Shown: piece by piece, positions 50,842 through 60,608 of the stretch
Layout: every line of letters begins with the position of its first letter
Position numbering within the stretch: the stretch's first letter is position 1
Notes under the pieces: generated by a model
Told to the model about the DNA's origin: nothing
What the model saw: only the letters and a program-made list of their open reading frames with translations
Databases searched by the model: none
Source: PVC group bacterium
GTDB taxonomy: Bacteria > Verrucomicrobiota > Kiritimatiellia > CAIKKV01
DNA: 64,000 bases
Direction: 5' to 3'
Assembly (NCBI GenBank): GCA_945898015.1
Contig: CAMDGM010000008.1
Location: 39,766-103,765 of the forward strand
Made by a program: the position numbers and the translations under genes

Positions 50842-52449
50842 ATGCACCCCCCCAGAAAAGGCCGCGCCGCCGCCCTGATCGTCAGTTCGGCGGTCATGGG
50901 CTCGCGCGTCCTCGGACTGATCCGCGAGCAGGTATTCGCCGCCATGTTCGGTGCCGGGCAGCATCTGGACTCGTTCCTGGCAGCCTTCCAGATTCCCAAC
51001 TTGTTGCGGGACCTGTTTGCCGAGGGGGCCCTTTCCACCGCCTTCACAACCGTGTTTGCCAAAACGGCGGAAAAAGAAGGCGATGCCCCGGCCTGGCGTC
51101 TGGCCAACCTCGTCATCACCACCATGATTCTGCTCCTGGGCGTCATCTGTGTGGCCGGGGTGTGGTTAAGCCCTCTTCTGGTTAACCTGACGAGTTACGG
51201 ATTCCACACGGTTCCCGGAAAATTCGAGCAAACGGTTGCCCTGACCCGCATCATGTTTCCCTTCATCCTGGTGATTTCTCTTTCCGCCGTGGTCATGGGC
51301 ATGTTGAACGCGCGTTTCGTATTTGGAATTCCCGCCATGGCGCCCATGGCCTACAACCTCGTCTCCGTCGCAACCGGAGTCGCGATGGCCTTTCTATTCG
51401 ACCCCCAGGAGAACTGGCGGCATCCCCATTTCACCTCCCGGGCGCTTCTGGGGGTTGCCACCGGCGTCATGCTGGGGGGCCTGGCCCAATTGATGGTCCA
51501 GCTTCCCACCCTGTGGCGGCAAGGATTTCGGTTCCACTGGAAAATCAATTTCAAGGATCCCCGCCTGCTGGAGGTTTGGCAGTTGATGTGGCCGGCTTTG
51601 ATCGCCGCCTCGGCGGTCGAAATCAACATCCTGATCAACAGCCAATTTGCCTCGGGAATCGATGGCGGCCGCTCCTGGCTGACCTGCGCATTCCGGCTGG
51701 TGTACTTTCCCATTGGCATGTTCGGCGTGGCCATCGCAACCGTCCTCCTTCCCTCCGTAGCCCGGTTCGAGGCCAACCACGATCGGACCTCGTTCGGCCG
51801 GCATGTGGAAGAGTCCTTGCGCCTTTCCCTGTTCATGACCATTCCGGCCGCCGTCGGACTCTTTGCCCTGGCGCCACAGATCATCAAGCTGATTTACCAG
51901 CACGGCGCCTTCACCGCCGAAGCCACCTCGCAAACGGCGGCCGCCTTGCGCGCGTACACCTTTGGGCTCGCCGGGTATGCGGGCAGCAAGGTGCTCATTC
52001 CCTGTTTCCAGGCCCTTTCAAAGCCCACCATCCCGTTGCGCGTCAACGCGATCGCCATCGGCGTCAATCTCGCGCTGAACGTGACGCTGGTCATGGGCTT
52101 TCATTTTGGTCATATCGGGGTGGCCTCGGCCACCGCCGGCGTGTCGCTTGTCAATTTCGCCCAACTGGCCTGGATCCTCCGGCGGGATGTGCCGCTGGGC
52201 AGCCTGAAAAGCTGGCTCAACCTGTTGGTCGTTCTCAGCGCAGGGGGCTTGCTAGGCGGCCTCGGGGCGTGGGGGGCGGCCCGTTTCCTGGATTCGGTCC
52301 TGCCGGACACCCTGGCCGGCCAGACGCTACAGGTCATCGGCAGCGTGGGAATCGGAGTCAGCCTGTATGGCGCATTTACCCTGGCATGCCGGCTGCCGGA
52401 ATCCAGGCTGGCCCTCCGGCTCATTCTGAACAAGCGGATCCGCCGGTAG
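50842..52449 (+). CDS. murJ: Lipid II flippase MurJ (MviN)
   Basis: ATG 50842; SSAVMGSRVLGLIREQVFAAMFGAGQHLDSFLAAFQIPNLLRDLFAEGALSTAFTTVF. Confidence 0.95.
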   Translation: MHPPRKGRAAALIVSSAVMGSRVLGLIREQVFAAMFGAGQHLDSFLAAFQIPNLLRDLFAEGALSTAFTTVFAKTAEKEGDAPAWRLANLVITTMILLLGVICVAGVWLSPLLVNLTSYGFHTVPGKFEQTVALTRIMFPFILVISLSAVVMGMLNARFVFGIPAMAPMAYNLVSVATGVAMAFLFDPQENWRHPHFTSRALLGVATGVMLGGLAQLMVQLPTLWRQGFRFHWKINFKDPRLLEVWQLMWPALIAASAVEINILINSQFASGIDGGRSWLTCAFRLVYFPIGMFGVAIATVLLPSVARFEANHDRTSFGRHVEESLRLSLFMTIPAAVGLFALAPQIIKLIYQHGAFTAEATSQTAAALRAYTFGLAGYAGSKVLIPCFQALSKPTIPLRVNAIAIGVNLALNVTLVMGFHFGHIGVASATAGVSLVNFAQLAWILRRDVPLGSLKSWLNLLVVLSAGGLLGGLGAWGAARFLDSVLPDTLAGQTLQVIGSVGIGVSLYGAFTLACRLPESRLALRLILNKRIRR

Positions 52450-52464
52450 CGCCGCACGCGGCAT

Positions 52465-53310
52465 TCACCGGGCCACTTCAGCCGCCGAAACCAGATAATC
52501 GGCGCCGCACATATGGCAAATCACATGCTGCGCATTTCCCGCGCGGACGATCTCGTCAATATCGGTGGCCGAAAAGGAGTCAAACGAGGCCACCGCCTTG
52601 TCCCGCGAGCACCGGCACTGAAACCGGAGTTCGCGAGTCTCGCGCACCGCCAGATCCTCGAGCCCGAAAAGGCGGGACAACGATTCCAGCGCGGCGTCTT
52701 TCTCCAGGCAGGCTCGAACCCGACCTTCCTGAATGGCCTCCAGAACCGGAACAAAATCCGCCGGCTTTCCGTCCGGCATCCGCTCGGCCACCAGCGCGCG
52801 GGCCGACAGCACGCCGCCCGAATCGGCTATCACCGCCAACTCCACCCCGGCGGGAACCTGGAGCGATTTATTGAAATACCGGGCCAGCAAAATCCTGTAG
52901 TCGGGCGGCGTGAACGAGAGCGGCGTCTGACCCAGCATCCGTCCCGGCAAACTGCGCTGAACAAGGGCTGTCCCGGACACGCCAAACCCGGTTTCGGAAC
53001 GGACCGGGGTTTCGCCATCCAAATCGCCCAGCACCTTCTCGTGCGGATAGCCCCTCAAATGACCGGCGCCGGTCGCTTCTGTCACGATCCCCTTCACGGG
53101 CCCATCCACACGAATCTGGATCAGCACCGCCTCGTCCGCCTCGCTATCGCCGGACAACAGGCTCACCGCGGCAAGCCCCTCGGCGAGAATACGGCCGGCC
53201 ACCGGCCCACACAGATGGCGGGCCTCCAAGGTTTTGGCCGTTTGCGTGATATCCACCACGGTAACCCGGATGTGGGCCCGATCTGACAGCATTTTCGTCA
53301 TGCGATCCAT
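52465..53310 (-). CDS. hslO: Hsp33 redox-regulated chaperone
   Basis: C-term CRC...CHMC zinc/redox Cys motif (FQCRCSRDK...HVICHMCGADYLV), GYPHEKVLGDL region. Confidence 0.93.
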   Translation of the reverse strand: MDRMTKMLSDRAHIRVTVVDITQTAKTLEARHLCGPVAGRILAEGLAAVSLLSGDSEADEAVLIQIRVDGPVKGIVTEATGAGHLRGYPHEKVLGDLDGETPVRSETGFGVSGTALVQRSLPGRMLGQTPLSFTPPDYRILLARYFNKSLQVPAGVELAVIADSGGVLSARALVAERMPDGKPADFVPVLEAIQEGRVRACLEKDAALESLSRLFGLEDLAVRETRELRFQCRCSRDKAVASFDSFSATDIDEIVRAGNAQHVICHMCGADYLVSAAEVAR

Positions 53311-53409
53311 AAAAACTCCTCGTAACCGCTATCATGCCCGCTAGCCCTCTCCATATCAAGCGGCATCCGTGCCACAAAATTCGGCTACCCCTGCCGCCGA
53401 GTTTATCCT

Positions 53410-54219
53410 ATGATGCGTCGCGTGAAAAACATCGACATCAAGTTGCTCCTGGACGAATGGCCCTACCAGCCGGATCAAAATATCCGCATGGTTCGCTTTT
53501 CCGACGGGCGCATGCTGCTCCAGGTGCGACTGCCCATGGGCCTCGAGCAACATGAAGTGGACGGGCGGCCGGACGGAAAAAAACCGCACGAGATGACAAC
53601 CGCCCTCGCCTTCCATCTCGACCGTCTTGAGCAGGCAAAAAAGGCCGGCATCGAACCCGCCTTCCGCCTTGAGCATGTCGCCTGCGAGGAACTTTTCGAG
53701 GAGAGCACGCTCTACTACCTGAGATACATCCGCTACCTCGAAATTGAAGATTGGGAACGCACCCGCGCCGACACCGAACACAATCTCAGCCTGTTCGACC
53801 TGATCGCCCGGTACGCGGAAAAGCCAGAGGACCGCCTGCACCTGGAACAATGGCGCCCCTATCTGCTCCGGGTCAATGCCCTCGCGAGCGCAATGCTCCA
53901 CATGCAGAAAAAAAAGCCCGCCAAGGCCCTGCAGGTGCTCCAGGAGGCGCTCCTCCGGATCAAGGCGCTGCCCTCACTCGACCTCCCGTCTTATGCTCAG
54001 GAAATCCGGCGTTCTTTCTCCGAACTGAACGGCCTCCTCAAGCGGATTCGCGAAGAGACCCCACCCAGCCCGTCCGATGCGCTGGAAAAGGAATTACTGA
54101 AAGCCATCCGGGCCGAGGACTATGAACGGGCCGCCGTGCTGCGGGATGAGATCCAGGCGCTTCAGGCAAAAAAAACTAGACGGAAGCCAAAACCGAAACC
54201 GGACACAGGCCCTTTTTGA
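53410..54219 (+). CDS. UvrB/UvrC (UVR) motif-containing protein
   Basis: C-terminal LEKELLKAIRAEDYERAAVLRDEIQALQAKK UVR motif. Confidence 0.8.
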   Translation: MMRRVKNIDIKLLLDEWPYQPDQNIRMVRFSDGRMLLQVRLPMGLEQHEVDGRPDGKKPHEMTTALAFHLDRLEQAKKAGIEPAFRLEHVACEELFEESTLYYLRYIRYLEIEDWERTRADTEHNLSLFDLIARYAEKPEDRLHLEQWRPYLLRVNALASAMLHMQKKKPAKALQVLQEALLRIKALPSLDLPSYAQEIRRSFSELNGLLKRIREETPPSPSDALEKELLKAIRAEDYERAAVLRDEIQALQAKKTRRKPKPKPDTGPF

Positions 54220-54229
54220 CCGCTCAGGT

Positions 54230-55486
54230 TCATCTCACGACGCGATAAGCTTGCTTCCCCCAATCGACGACCTCGTCCGGAAACAGGACCGCCCCCCCCG
54301 CCCGCCACGTCACGCCGCTTCTAACGGCCTTCATCACGGATTTTTGCAGGGTGGTCATGCCGGTTTCCGGCTCGTTTTCGCCCGGCCGACGATTGGCAAA
54401 CACCCGCTCGAACAACGCATAGTCGGTCGCGCCCGGCAAAGGGTGCAAATAGAGTTCCCGCAAAACCCGAACCACATTGGAGGATTCCGGTAACCGCCCC
54501 TCGAACTGGGGATCCAGCAGCCAGGAACTGCAGGTCATCGCCGTCACCGGATGCTCCGGCACATGGCTCCCGAAAAAGGCCCGGACACCGGAAAGGGATC
54601 TTCCGCACGCCTCGAAATCCATCGGGCTTCCCCCCGGAATATGAATGCCCACGGTGGCGTCCCCTTTCCCCAGCACGCGAACCCAGTCCGACCGCGGCAG
54701 CGTCACAGGCTCGCGAATAACCAGGCCGCGGGGATCCACCGGCATGCCTCGGACCGTGTTGCCATCCTCCGCATAACCCGCTTTCCAGGAACCAGGCGCT
54801 GGATGGGTCTGGCGATCCGCATCGGCAAACAGGCCATCCGGACGGAACATCATGCCGTCCCCGGCCAGAAGCCGCACCCGCCCCGTGGAGCGCTGGCGCC
54901 AGCCATGAAAATCAAACTCGAATTTCTCCATCCGGAACTGGAGCCGGCCGAGGGCAAACAGACGGGCTCGAAGATGATGCTGGAGCCAGCCCAAATTCCA
55001 CAGCCCCCAGACGCCATGCGCCTGCCGGAAATCCTCGACCCACCGGGTAAAATCCCGCAGCGTGTCAAGCGCCACGTCGTCCGGAACGCCCCGCTCGCGA
55101 AACCGGTGTTGCGCCGTCCGAAACAGATCCAGGAAAACCAGCGCGTAGCCCATGCCGGCAGCCGGGGAAGCATCGGGCCGGATCACCGGAAACCCCGCTC
55201 CCATCACCGGCCAGCCTGAATCCAACTCCGACAAAAGCCAACGACAATGCCACACGTACCGGAACAGCGCCTCCTCCGCCGGAAGGTCCTGGCGCGCCTT
55301 TAACACGCCCTCCACGAACCCCTCGGGCATGCCAAGAACCCGGCACGCCTCGTCCAATTGCGGAGGATCCGCAAAACGGGTGCGTTCGTGTTCGAACACC
55401 ATCTGACTCGCCGCCCACGTCTCCCGCAACGCCGGAGCAGGGTTGTTGAGCCCCAGTTTTATGGCCACCGCCTCAAAAGACATCAT
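54230..55486 (-). CDS. Putative acyltransferase-domain protein (GNAT-like C-terminal)
   Basis: 418 aa; IHIPGGSPMDFEACGRSLSGVRAFFGSHVPEHPVTAMTCSSWLLDPQFEGRLPESSNVVRVLREL resembles a family often annotated as acyltransferase domain-containing protein. Confidence 0.6.
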   Translation of the reverse strand: MMSFEAVAIKLGLNNPAPALRETWAASQMVFEHERTRFADPPQLDEACRVLGMPEGFVEGVLKARQDLPAEEALFRYVWHCRWLLSELDSGWPVMGAGFPVIRPDASPAAGMGYALVFLDLFRTAQHRFRERGVPDDVALDTLRDFTRWVEDFRQAHGVWGLWNLGWLQHHLRARLFALGRLQFRMEKFEFDFHGWRQRSTGRVRLLAGDGMMFRPDGLFADADRQTHPAPGSWKAGYAEDGNTVRGMPVDPRGLVIREPVTLPRSDWVRVLGKGDATVGIHIPGGSPMDFEACGRSLSGVRAFFGSHVPEHPVTAMTCSSWLLDPQFEGRLPESSNVVRVLRELYLHPLPGATDYALFERVFANRRPGENEPETGMTTLQKSVMKAVRSGVTWRAGGAVLFPDEVVDWGKQAYRVVR

Positions 55487-55563
55487 GCTTCACCGCTTCC
55501 TGAATGGACGGCTACTCTATCGGTCTTTTCAAGCAACGTCAATTGTGCCATCATGCCTTCAAT

Positions 55564-56649
55564 ATGAAAAAAATAATGACCTCGAAAGAGCGCGTCATCA
55601 CCGCCCTGCATCATCAAGAACCGGACCGGGTGCCGCTGAATTATGCCTCCAACCCGGTCATCGACGGGCGGCTGAAAACCCATTTCGGGCTGAAGCCGGA
55701 CGACCAGGAGGGGCTGGATCGGGCTCTGGGCATCGATTTCCGCGGAGTCTGGGCGAACTACACCGGCCCGCGCCTGCATGCCGACCTTCCGGAACGCAAC
55801 GTCAAGGTGGATGACTGGGGCATTCACCGGCGGTGGGTGGAGAACCCGTCGGGTGGCTACTGGGACTATTGCGACTTCCCCCTGCGCGAGGCCACCGAAG
55901 AACAGGTGGCGGCCTGGCCCATGCCAAACCCGGATCATTTCGATTACAGCCAGGTGGCCGACTTCTGCGGGAAAAACAGCGCCTTTTGCATCACCACGGG
56001 CGGCCCCGGAATCGGTGACATCATCAACAGTTCGGGCATGCTCCGAAGCATGGAACAGACCCTGGTGGACCTGATTACCGACGAGCCGGCCGGCTTGCTT
56101 CTGGCGAAACGACGCTGCCAGATCTACCTGGCCCTCCTGGAACGCACTCTGGCCGCCGCCAAGGGCGGGGTCGATCTGCTCTGGATGGGCGAGGACCTGG
56201 GCACCCAGATCGCCCCGATCATCAGCCTGGAGCTCTACCGGAAGCACATCAAACCCCTGCACAAAAGCTTCATCGATTTGGCGAAAAGCTTTGACGTTCC
56301 CGTCATCATCCACACCTGCGGCTCAAGCAGCTGGGTGTACGAGGATTTCATCGAGATGGGTGTGACCGCCGTGGACACGCTGCAGCCGGAAGCGGAAAAC
56401 ATGTCCCCGGAATACCTGAAAAAGCGGTTCGGCGGCCGGCTGGCCTTTCACGGCTGCATCTCCACGGCCGGTCCACTGGCCACCGGGACACCCGACACCG
56501 TGCGCGCCGTGTGCCGGAAAACACTCGACATCATGATGCCGGGCGGCGGCTACTGCATGGCTCCGACCCACCAGATCCAGGACAACACGCCTGTGGAAAA
56601 TGTGCTGGCCATGTACGAAACCGGGAAAACCTACGGGCGCTATGCCTAA
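55564..56649 (+). CDS. Uroporphyrinogen decarboxylase (URO-D) superfamily protein
   Basis: MTSKERVITALHHQEPDRVPLNYASNPVIDGRL; DLLWMGEDLGTQIAPIISLELYRKHIKPLHKSFID; IIHTCGSSSWVYEDFIEMGVTAVDTLQPEAENM. Confidence 0.88.
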   Translation: MKKIMTSKERVITALHHQEPDRVPLNYASNPVIDGRLKTHFGLKPDDQEGLDRALGIDFRGVWANYTGPRLHADLPERNVKVDDWGIHRRWVENPSGGYWDYCDFPLREATEEQVAAWPMPNPDHFDYSQVADFCGKNSAFCITTGGPGIGDIINSSGMLRSMEQTLVDLITDEPAGLLLAKRRCQIYLALLERTLAAAKGGVDLLWMGEDLGTQIAPIISLELYRKHIKPLHKSFIDLAKSFDVPVIIHTCGSSSWVYEDFIEMGVTAVDTLQPEAENMSPEYLKKRFGGRLAFHGCISTAGPLATGTPDTVRAVCRKTLDIMMPGGGYCMAPTHQIQDNTPVENVLAMYETGKTYGRYA

Positions 56650-56653
56650 TAAT

Positions 56654-56739
56654 TGGTGCCGGGGAAGGGACTTGAACCCTTATGCCCTTGCGGGCGCGAG
56701 ATTTTGAGTCTCGTGCGTCTGCCATTTCGCCACCCCGGC
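56654..56739 (-). tRNA. tRNA-Leu (CAA)
   Basis: Minus strand GCCGGGG...CGAGA-CTCAAAA-TCTCG...GGTTCAAGTCC...CCCCGGC-A-CCA; acceptor stem pairs, class II variable arm, loop CTCAAAA gives anticodon CAA, CCA encoded. Confidence 0.93.
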
Positions 56740-56776
56740 AGGAAAGTGTTACTTTCTATCATATACGCCGAAGACT

Positions 56777-57247
56777 TCAACCTTTTTCAAGGTTTCTGGA
56801 AAAAAGAGTGCTCGACCACCGGGCCGATCCCCGGCCCCGCAACCAGACCGGCACCTGCTTGCGTAGTGTCCAAGGCTCCAGGCATGACCCTTTCAACGCT
56901 CGCAAGGGATGCCATTCAAACTCAATATGCCCCTCGCAGGAGTCCGGCTGACGCCCAGTCGTAATCCCCTCGATCACCACCTCAAACACCAGGTTAATCT
57001 CCACATGCTTTTTGCCGCTTTGGACAAAAGCATGCTCCACGGCCCCTAAAAACCTCTTTACCCGGGCGCGCTTCCCCATCTCTTCCTCAATTTCCCGGCA
57101 GACCGCCACCTCTGCCCCCTCGCCAAACTCAACGTGTCCGCCCGGCAAATACGTGTTCGACGCCCCCTTGCCGTGACAAAGCAACAACTTCCCGGATCGC
57201 ACGCACACGGCGCGCGCCAAAATTTCAATCGAATGCTCTTTCTTCAT
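56777..57247 (-). CDS. NUDIX hydrolase
   Basis: Nudix box GGHVEFGEGAEVAVCREIEEEMG. Confidence 0.93.
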   Translation of the reverse strand: MKKEHSIEILARAVCVRSGKLLLCHGKGASNTYLPGGHVEFGEGAEVAVCREIEEEMGKRARVKRFLGAVEHAFVQSGKKHVEINLVFEVVIEGITTGRQPDSCEGHIEFEWHPLRALKGSCLEPWTLRKQVPVWLRGRGSARWSSTLFSRNLEKG

Positions 57248-57268
57248 TCCCCCGCCCCCGTTTTCCGC

Positions 57269-58588
57269 CTACCGCTTATTCACCGGCTCCGCCGCCAGCA
57301 CCTCGCCCGCCAGGAATAGCGACCCGGCCACACAAACCACACCCCCCGCCTCCAGCGCCCATTTCCGGGCCGCTTCCCGGGCTTCGGAAAGCGTGGCCGT
57401 TTCCGCTCGAAGCCCGAACGCAAAAGTCGTTTCCACGATTCGCGCGGGATCCACGCTGCGCGGAGTAGTCAACCGGACCGCCCACACCCGCTTCAATCTC
57501 CGGGCAATGGGACCGAAGAAGCCCGCCATATCCTTATCTCCGCACATGCCGCAAATCAAGCCCACCGGCTTCTTCCCGGCCAGTTCCTTCAGCGCCTCGG
57601 CCAGCGCCTGCGCGGCTCCCGGATTGTGGCCTCCATCCAAAATCGTCAATGGCTCTTTTTCCAGGATCTGCAGGCGGCCCGGCCACACTGCGTCTTCCAA
57701 TCCCGCCCGGACCGCCTCAACCGGCACCGGCAATCCCATGGCGGCAAACGCCTCCTCCATCGCCGCCACCGCCAGGGCGACATTCACCAGTTGGTGCCGG
57801 CCCAGAAGCTTGATCCGAACGACGCCATAGGATTGATCCGCCGATTCAATCCGCACTTTTTGTCCGTCCAGATCCTGACGGATCCGCTCCACCCGGACGG
57901 CCTCCATGGCATTAATGCACCGGCAGCCCCGTTCGGACGCCACACGGATCACCACCGCCGCCGCCTCGGAATCGGGCTGGGCATACACCACGGGCCGGCC
58001 CGGCTTGATGATTCCACACTTCTCACCGGCGATCGTCGCCACATCCCGCCCCAGATACTCCATATGCTCAAGGCTGACGGGCGTGATCACGGACACCAGG
58101 GGCGTCACCACATTAGTGGCGTCAAGCCGTCCCCCCATGCCGACCTCGACAACCCCAACTTGCACGGCGCACCGCCGGAAATACTCAAACGCCAACGCCG
58201 TTGTAAATTCAAAGAATGTGGATTCCGTCCCGTCGTGTCCCCCGGCGACCTGCCGTTCCGCCTTTTCACCCACCTGCCAGAGTTCAAGCAAGTCCGCATC
58301 CGGCACGGGTTTGCCGTTCACCTGAATGCGTTCATTGAACCGGACAAGATGAGGCGACGTGTAAAGCCCGGTGCGCAATCCCGCGCGACGGAAGATCGAC
58401 TCCAGCATCGTGCAAACCGAGCCCTTGCCGTTCGTCCCCGCCACATGGACGGGAAGAAAGGCGCGCTCGGGATTTCCCAGCGCCTTGAGGAGCGTTTCCT
58501 CAACCTCCAGCCCCAGCTTGATGCCAAACGTCCGCCGCGCATAAAGCTGCTCCAGCCGGACCGCCAGCGATTTCGTTTCAGTGGGCAT
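57269..58588 (-). CDS. folC: Dihydrofolate synthase / folylpolyglutamate synthase
   Basis: VHVAGTNGKGSVCTMLESIFRRAGLRTGLYTSPHLVRFNERI; VEVGMGGRLDATNVVTPLVSVITPVSLEHMEYLG; ILDGGHNPGAAQAL. Confidence 0.95.
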   Translation of the reverse strand: MPTETKSLAVRLEQLYARRTFGIKLGLEVEETLLKALGNPERAFLPVHVAGTNGKGSVCTMLESIFRRAGLRTGLYTSPHLVRFNERIQVNGKPVPDADLLELWQVGEKAERQVAGGHDGTESTFFEFTTALAFEYFRRCAVQVGVVEVGMGGRLDATNVVTPLVSVITPVSLEHMEYLGRDVATIAGEKCGIIKPGRPVVYAQPDSEAAAVVIRVASERGCRCINAMEAVRVERIRQDLDGQKVRIESADQSYGVVRIKLLGRHQLVNVALAVAAMEEAFAAMGLPVPVEAVRAGLEDAVWPGRLQILEKEPLTILDGGHNPGAAQALAEALKELAGKKPVGLICGMCGDKDMAGFFGPIARRLKRVWAVRLTTPRSVDPARIVETTFAFGLRAETATLSEAREAARKWALEAGGVVCVAGSLFLAGEVLAAEPVNKR

Positions 58589-58710
58589 AGGACTCACGTC
58601 TCTAGACTCTCCGTGTTTCGCGTTCCGCCTGGGTCAATTTCCGGCCGAGCACCGGCTTGTCGACCGCCAACCTGCGGCCCATCAGGCGAATCACCGTGCC
58701 CACAGCATGG

Positions 58711-58785
58711 GTCTTCCTTCCCCCGGGTCCCTACCGTCACATGATAAATCGCCCCCGCATATTTAACTCGTAAGGGCCTTGCCAT
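58711..58785 (-). pseudogene. 5' relic of a REP-associated (Y1/RAYT-type) transposase
   Basis: Translated MARPLRVKYAGAIYHVTVGTRGKED matches the conserved N-terminus of RAYT transposases (MARPLR-[IV]-x-Y-x-GA-x-YHVT); downstream catalytic domain missing. Confidence 0.6.
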
Positions 58786-58921
58786 TTCCGAGATGATTAC
58801 CTTATTCGCGTGCTCATTTCAACCTTTTCGGACTGACCCCTACCGCCTTCTGACTGATGAAAAATCTTTTTTTGATTTAAATCGACTTGCGATGAAAAAG
58901 TCCGCGAATAGAGAAAGTCGG

Positions 58922-59731
58922 CTAAGCGTTCCCAACGACGAACAGCGTGTTCCGGGTCGGCTCCACATGCCGCGGCCGACTGTAGTGATTAGCCGAGACG
59001 CCACGTCCGATCGCCATCGGCGCATTGATGATGAACTCCGCCCAGTCCGGCCGGTGCCAGGCTGAATACGCCAAGTCAAACACCTCGATCTCCAGCTTGG
59101 CCGATTTCACCCGCTCGGGCGACAGGTCCGGCACGATGATCGGGCCGGTGTCCGTCTGCATCAACTCGTCGCGTTCGGCAATGTTGATCGTCTTGACGGG
59201 CTGATCAATACGCACATCGAACTCCCCATCCGCGTAAGCAATCCGCGAGATAATCGGCCGCGACCCAAGGATGGCCCGCGTAACACTGTCAAAGTCCGTC
59301 AACGGAGCCGCTTCAACCTCCGCAACTTCGAGCGCAGCGGCGTCAAAGTTATCATCGGTCCGGAAGAACATCCGTTCCGGCTGAGGGCCCAGCGATTCCG
59401 GAAACCGCATGACCCCCGGATTATTCTTATGCCAGCTCTTGATGATTCCCGCCTGCCCATCGTTGGAAATAACGAAGATCACATCGGCATTCGGCATCAG
59501 CCAGAGCGCGTTCTTGCCGGCACCCACCTGCTCGGTTTTGCACGCTGCCGACAACGCGTAGGTCGTCGAGCGTTTTGTCGGCCGGTGGACGATCTCGCAG
59601 ATGGATTCCAGCGTGATGCGCGTGCGGTTTGTTCGCGTCGGAGGTTTGTGCGACAACGAAATGGCCTGCCGCCCCTCGAAGTCGATGTAGAAACGAAAAT
59701 AGCTTTTCGAAAAGTCGGGGATCATCGTCAT
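58922..59731 (-). CDS. Hypothetical protein
   Basis: Internal start MTMIPDFSKSYFRFYIDFEGRQAISL, about 269 aa; no recognised family. Confidence 0.6.
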   Translation of the reverse strand: MTMIPDFSKSYFRFYIDFEGRQAISLSHKPPTRTNRTRITLESICEIVHRPTKRSTTYALSAACKTEQVGAGKNALWLMPNADVIFVISNDGQAGIIKSWHKNNPGVMRFPESLGPQPERMFFRTDDNFDAAALEVAEVEAAPLTDFDSVTRAILGSRPIISRIAYADGEFDVRIDQPVKTINIAERDELMQTDTGPIIVPDLSPERVKSAKLEIEVFDLAYSAWHRPDWAEFIINAPMAIGRGVSANHYSRPRHVEPTRNTLFVVGNA

Positions 59732-59854
59732 GCTAGGATCCTTATTACCGTTATACCGCGTAGCTTCTTCCCTCCTCGCCAACAAAGGGATTAGTCCAAA
59801 AAATAACAAATACGCGTTTTAAAGAAAAGCCCTATGGTCTACCGCCACACGCGT

Positions 59855-60604
59855 TTATCCCCGCGCCACCGTGGCCACCAACACCCGCCAGGCGCCGGCG
59901 GCTTTGAGCGAGGCCGCCGCCTCCCGAAGCGTGGCGCCGGTGGTCATCACATCGTCCACCAGCAGAAAGGTTTTCCCCTCCACCCAGCGGGGTTCCGTCA
60001 CCGAAAAAGCGCCCTTCACGTTTTCAGCGCGGGCCGCCATGTGAAGGCGCGTCTGCGTGCCCGTATCGCGCAACCGCCGGATTCCCCGCAAAACCGGCTT
60101 GCCGTAGCGCCGGCCCAGGCATTCGGCCAGCAGGCGGGCCTGGTTGTAGGACCGCTCACGCTCCCGCCTGTGAAAAAGCGGCACATACGCCACCATGTCG
60201 ACCTGCTCGGGATCATAATGCGTTTCCACGCAAGCGGCCAGCAAGCGCGATAAATCGCCCGCCAGGTGCGTGCCCTCCGCATATTTGAATTGATGCAACA
60301 GGGGTTTCAGGGGGCCGCGGTACCGGGCCGCCGATCGGGCCAGATCAAAAGCCGGTTCCGCCTTCACGCAGAGTGAACAGGTGAATACTTTTCCGGCCAC
60401 GCCGTCGATCGGATCTCCGCAGCGGGCGCAAAACGGATCGGTGACCGGCAAAATGTCCATCAGACAATCGGTGCAGACGTACCCGTCCTGCCGATCCACC
60501 TCCCCTTCACAGGCCGCGCAATGCCGGGGAAACACCAGGTCGAGGGCCGTCCGCCACCAGGCCGCTAATCCACCCCCGCGTGCCCCCTCCACCCAGTCCT
60601 TCAT
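59855..60604 (-). CDS. ComF family protein (phosphoribosyltransferase-like)
   Basis: N-term CAAC...CTDC, CARC...CSLC zinc ribbons; PRPP motif TFLLVDDVMTTGATLREAA. Confidence 0.92.
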   Translation of the reverse strand: MKDWVEGARGGGLAAWWRTALDLVFPRHCAACEGEVDRQDGYVCTDCLMDILPVTDPFCARCGDPIDGVAGKVFTCSLCVKAEPAFDLARSAARYRGPLKPLLHQFKYAEGTHLAGDLSRLLAACVETHYDPEQVDMVAYVPLFHRRERERSYNQARLLAECLGRRYGKPVLRGIRRLRDTGTQTRLHMAARAENVKGAFSVTEPRWVEGKTFLLVDDVMTTGATLREAAASLKAAGAWRVLVATVARG

Positions 60605-60608
60605 GCCC

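Noticed and set aside
56654-56739. tRNA-Leu as an integration site for an island
   Set aside because: No integrase gene or duplicated tRNA 3' end seen nearby.
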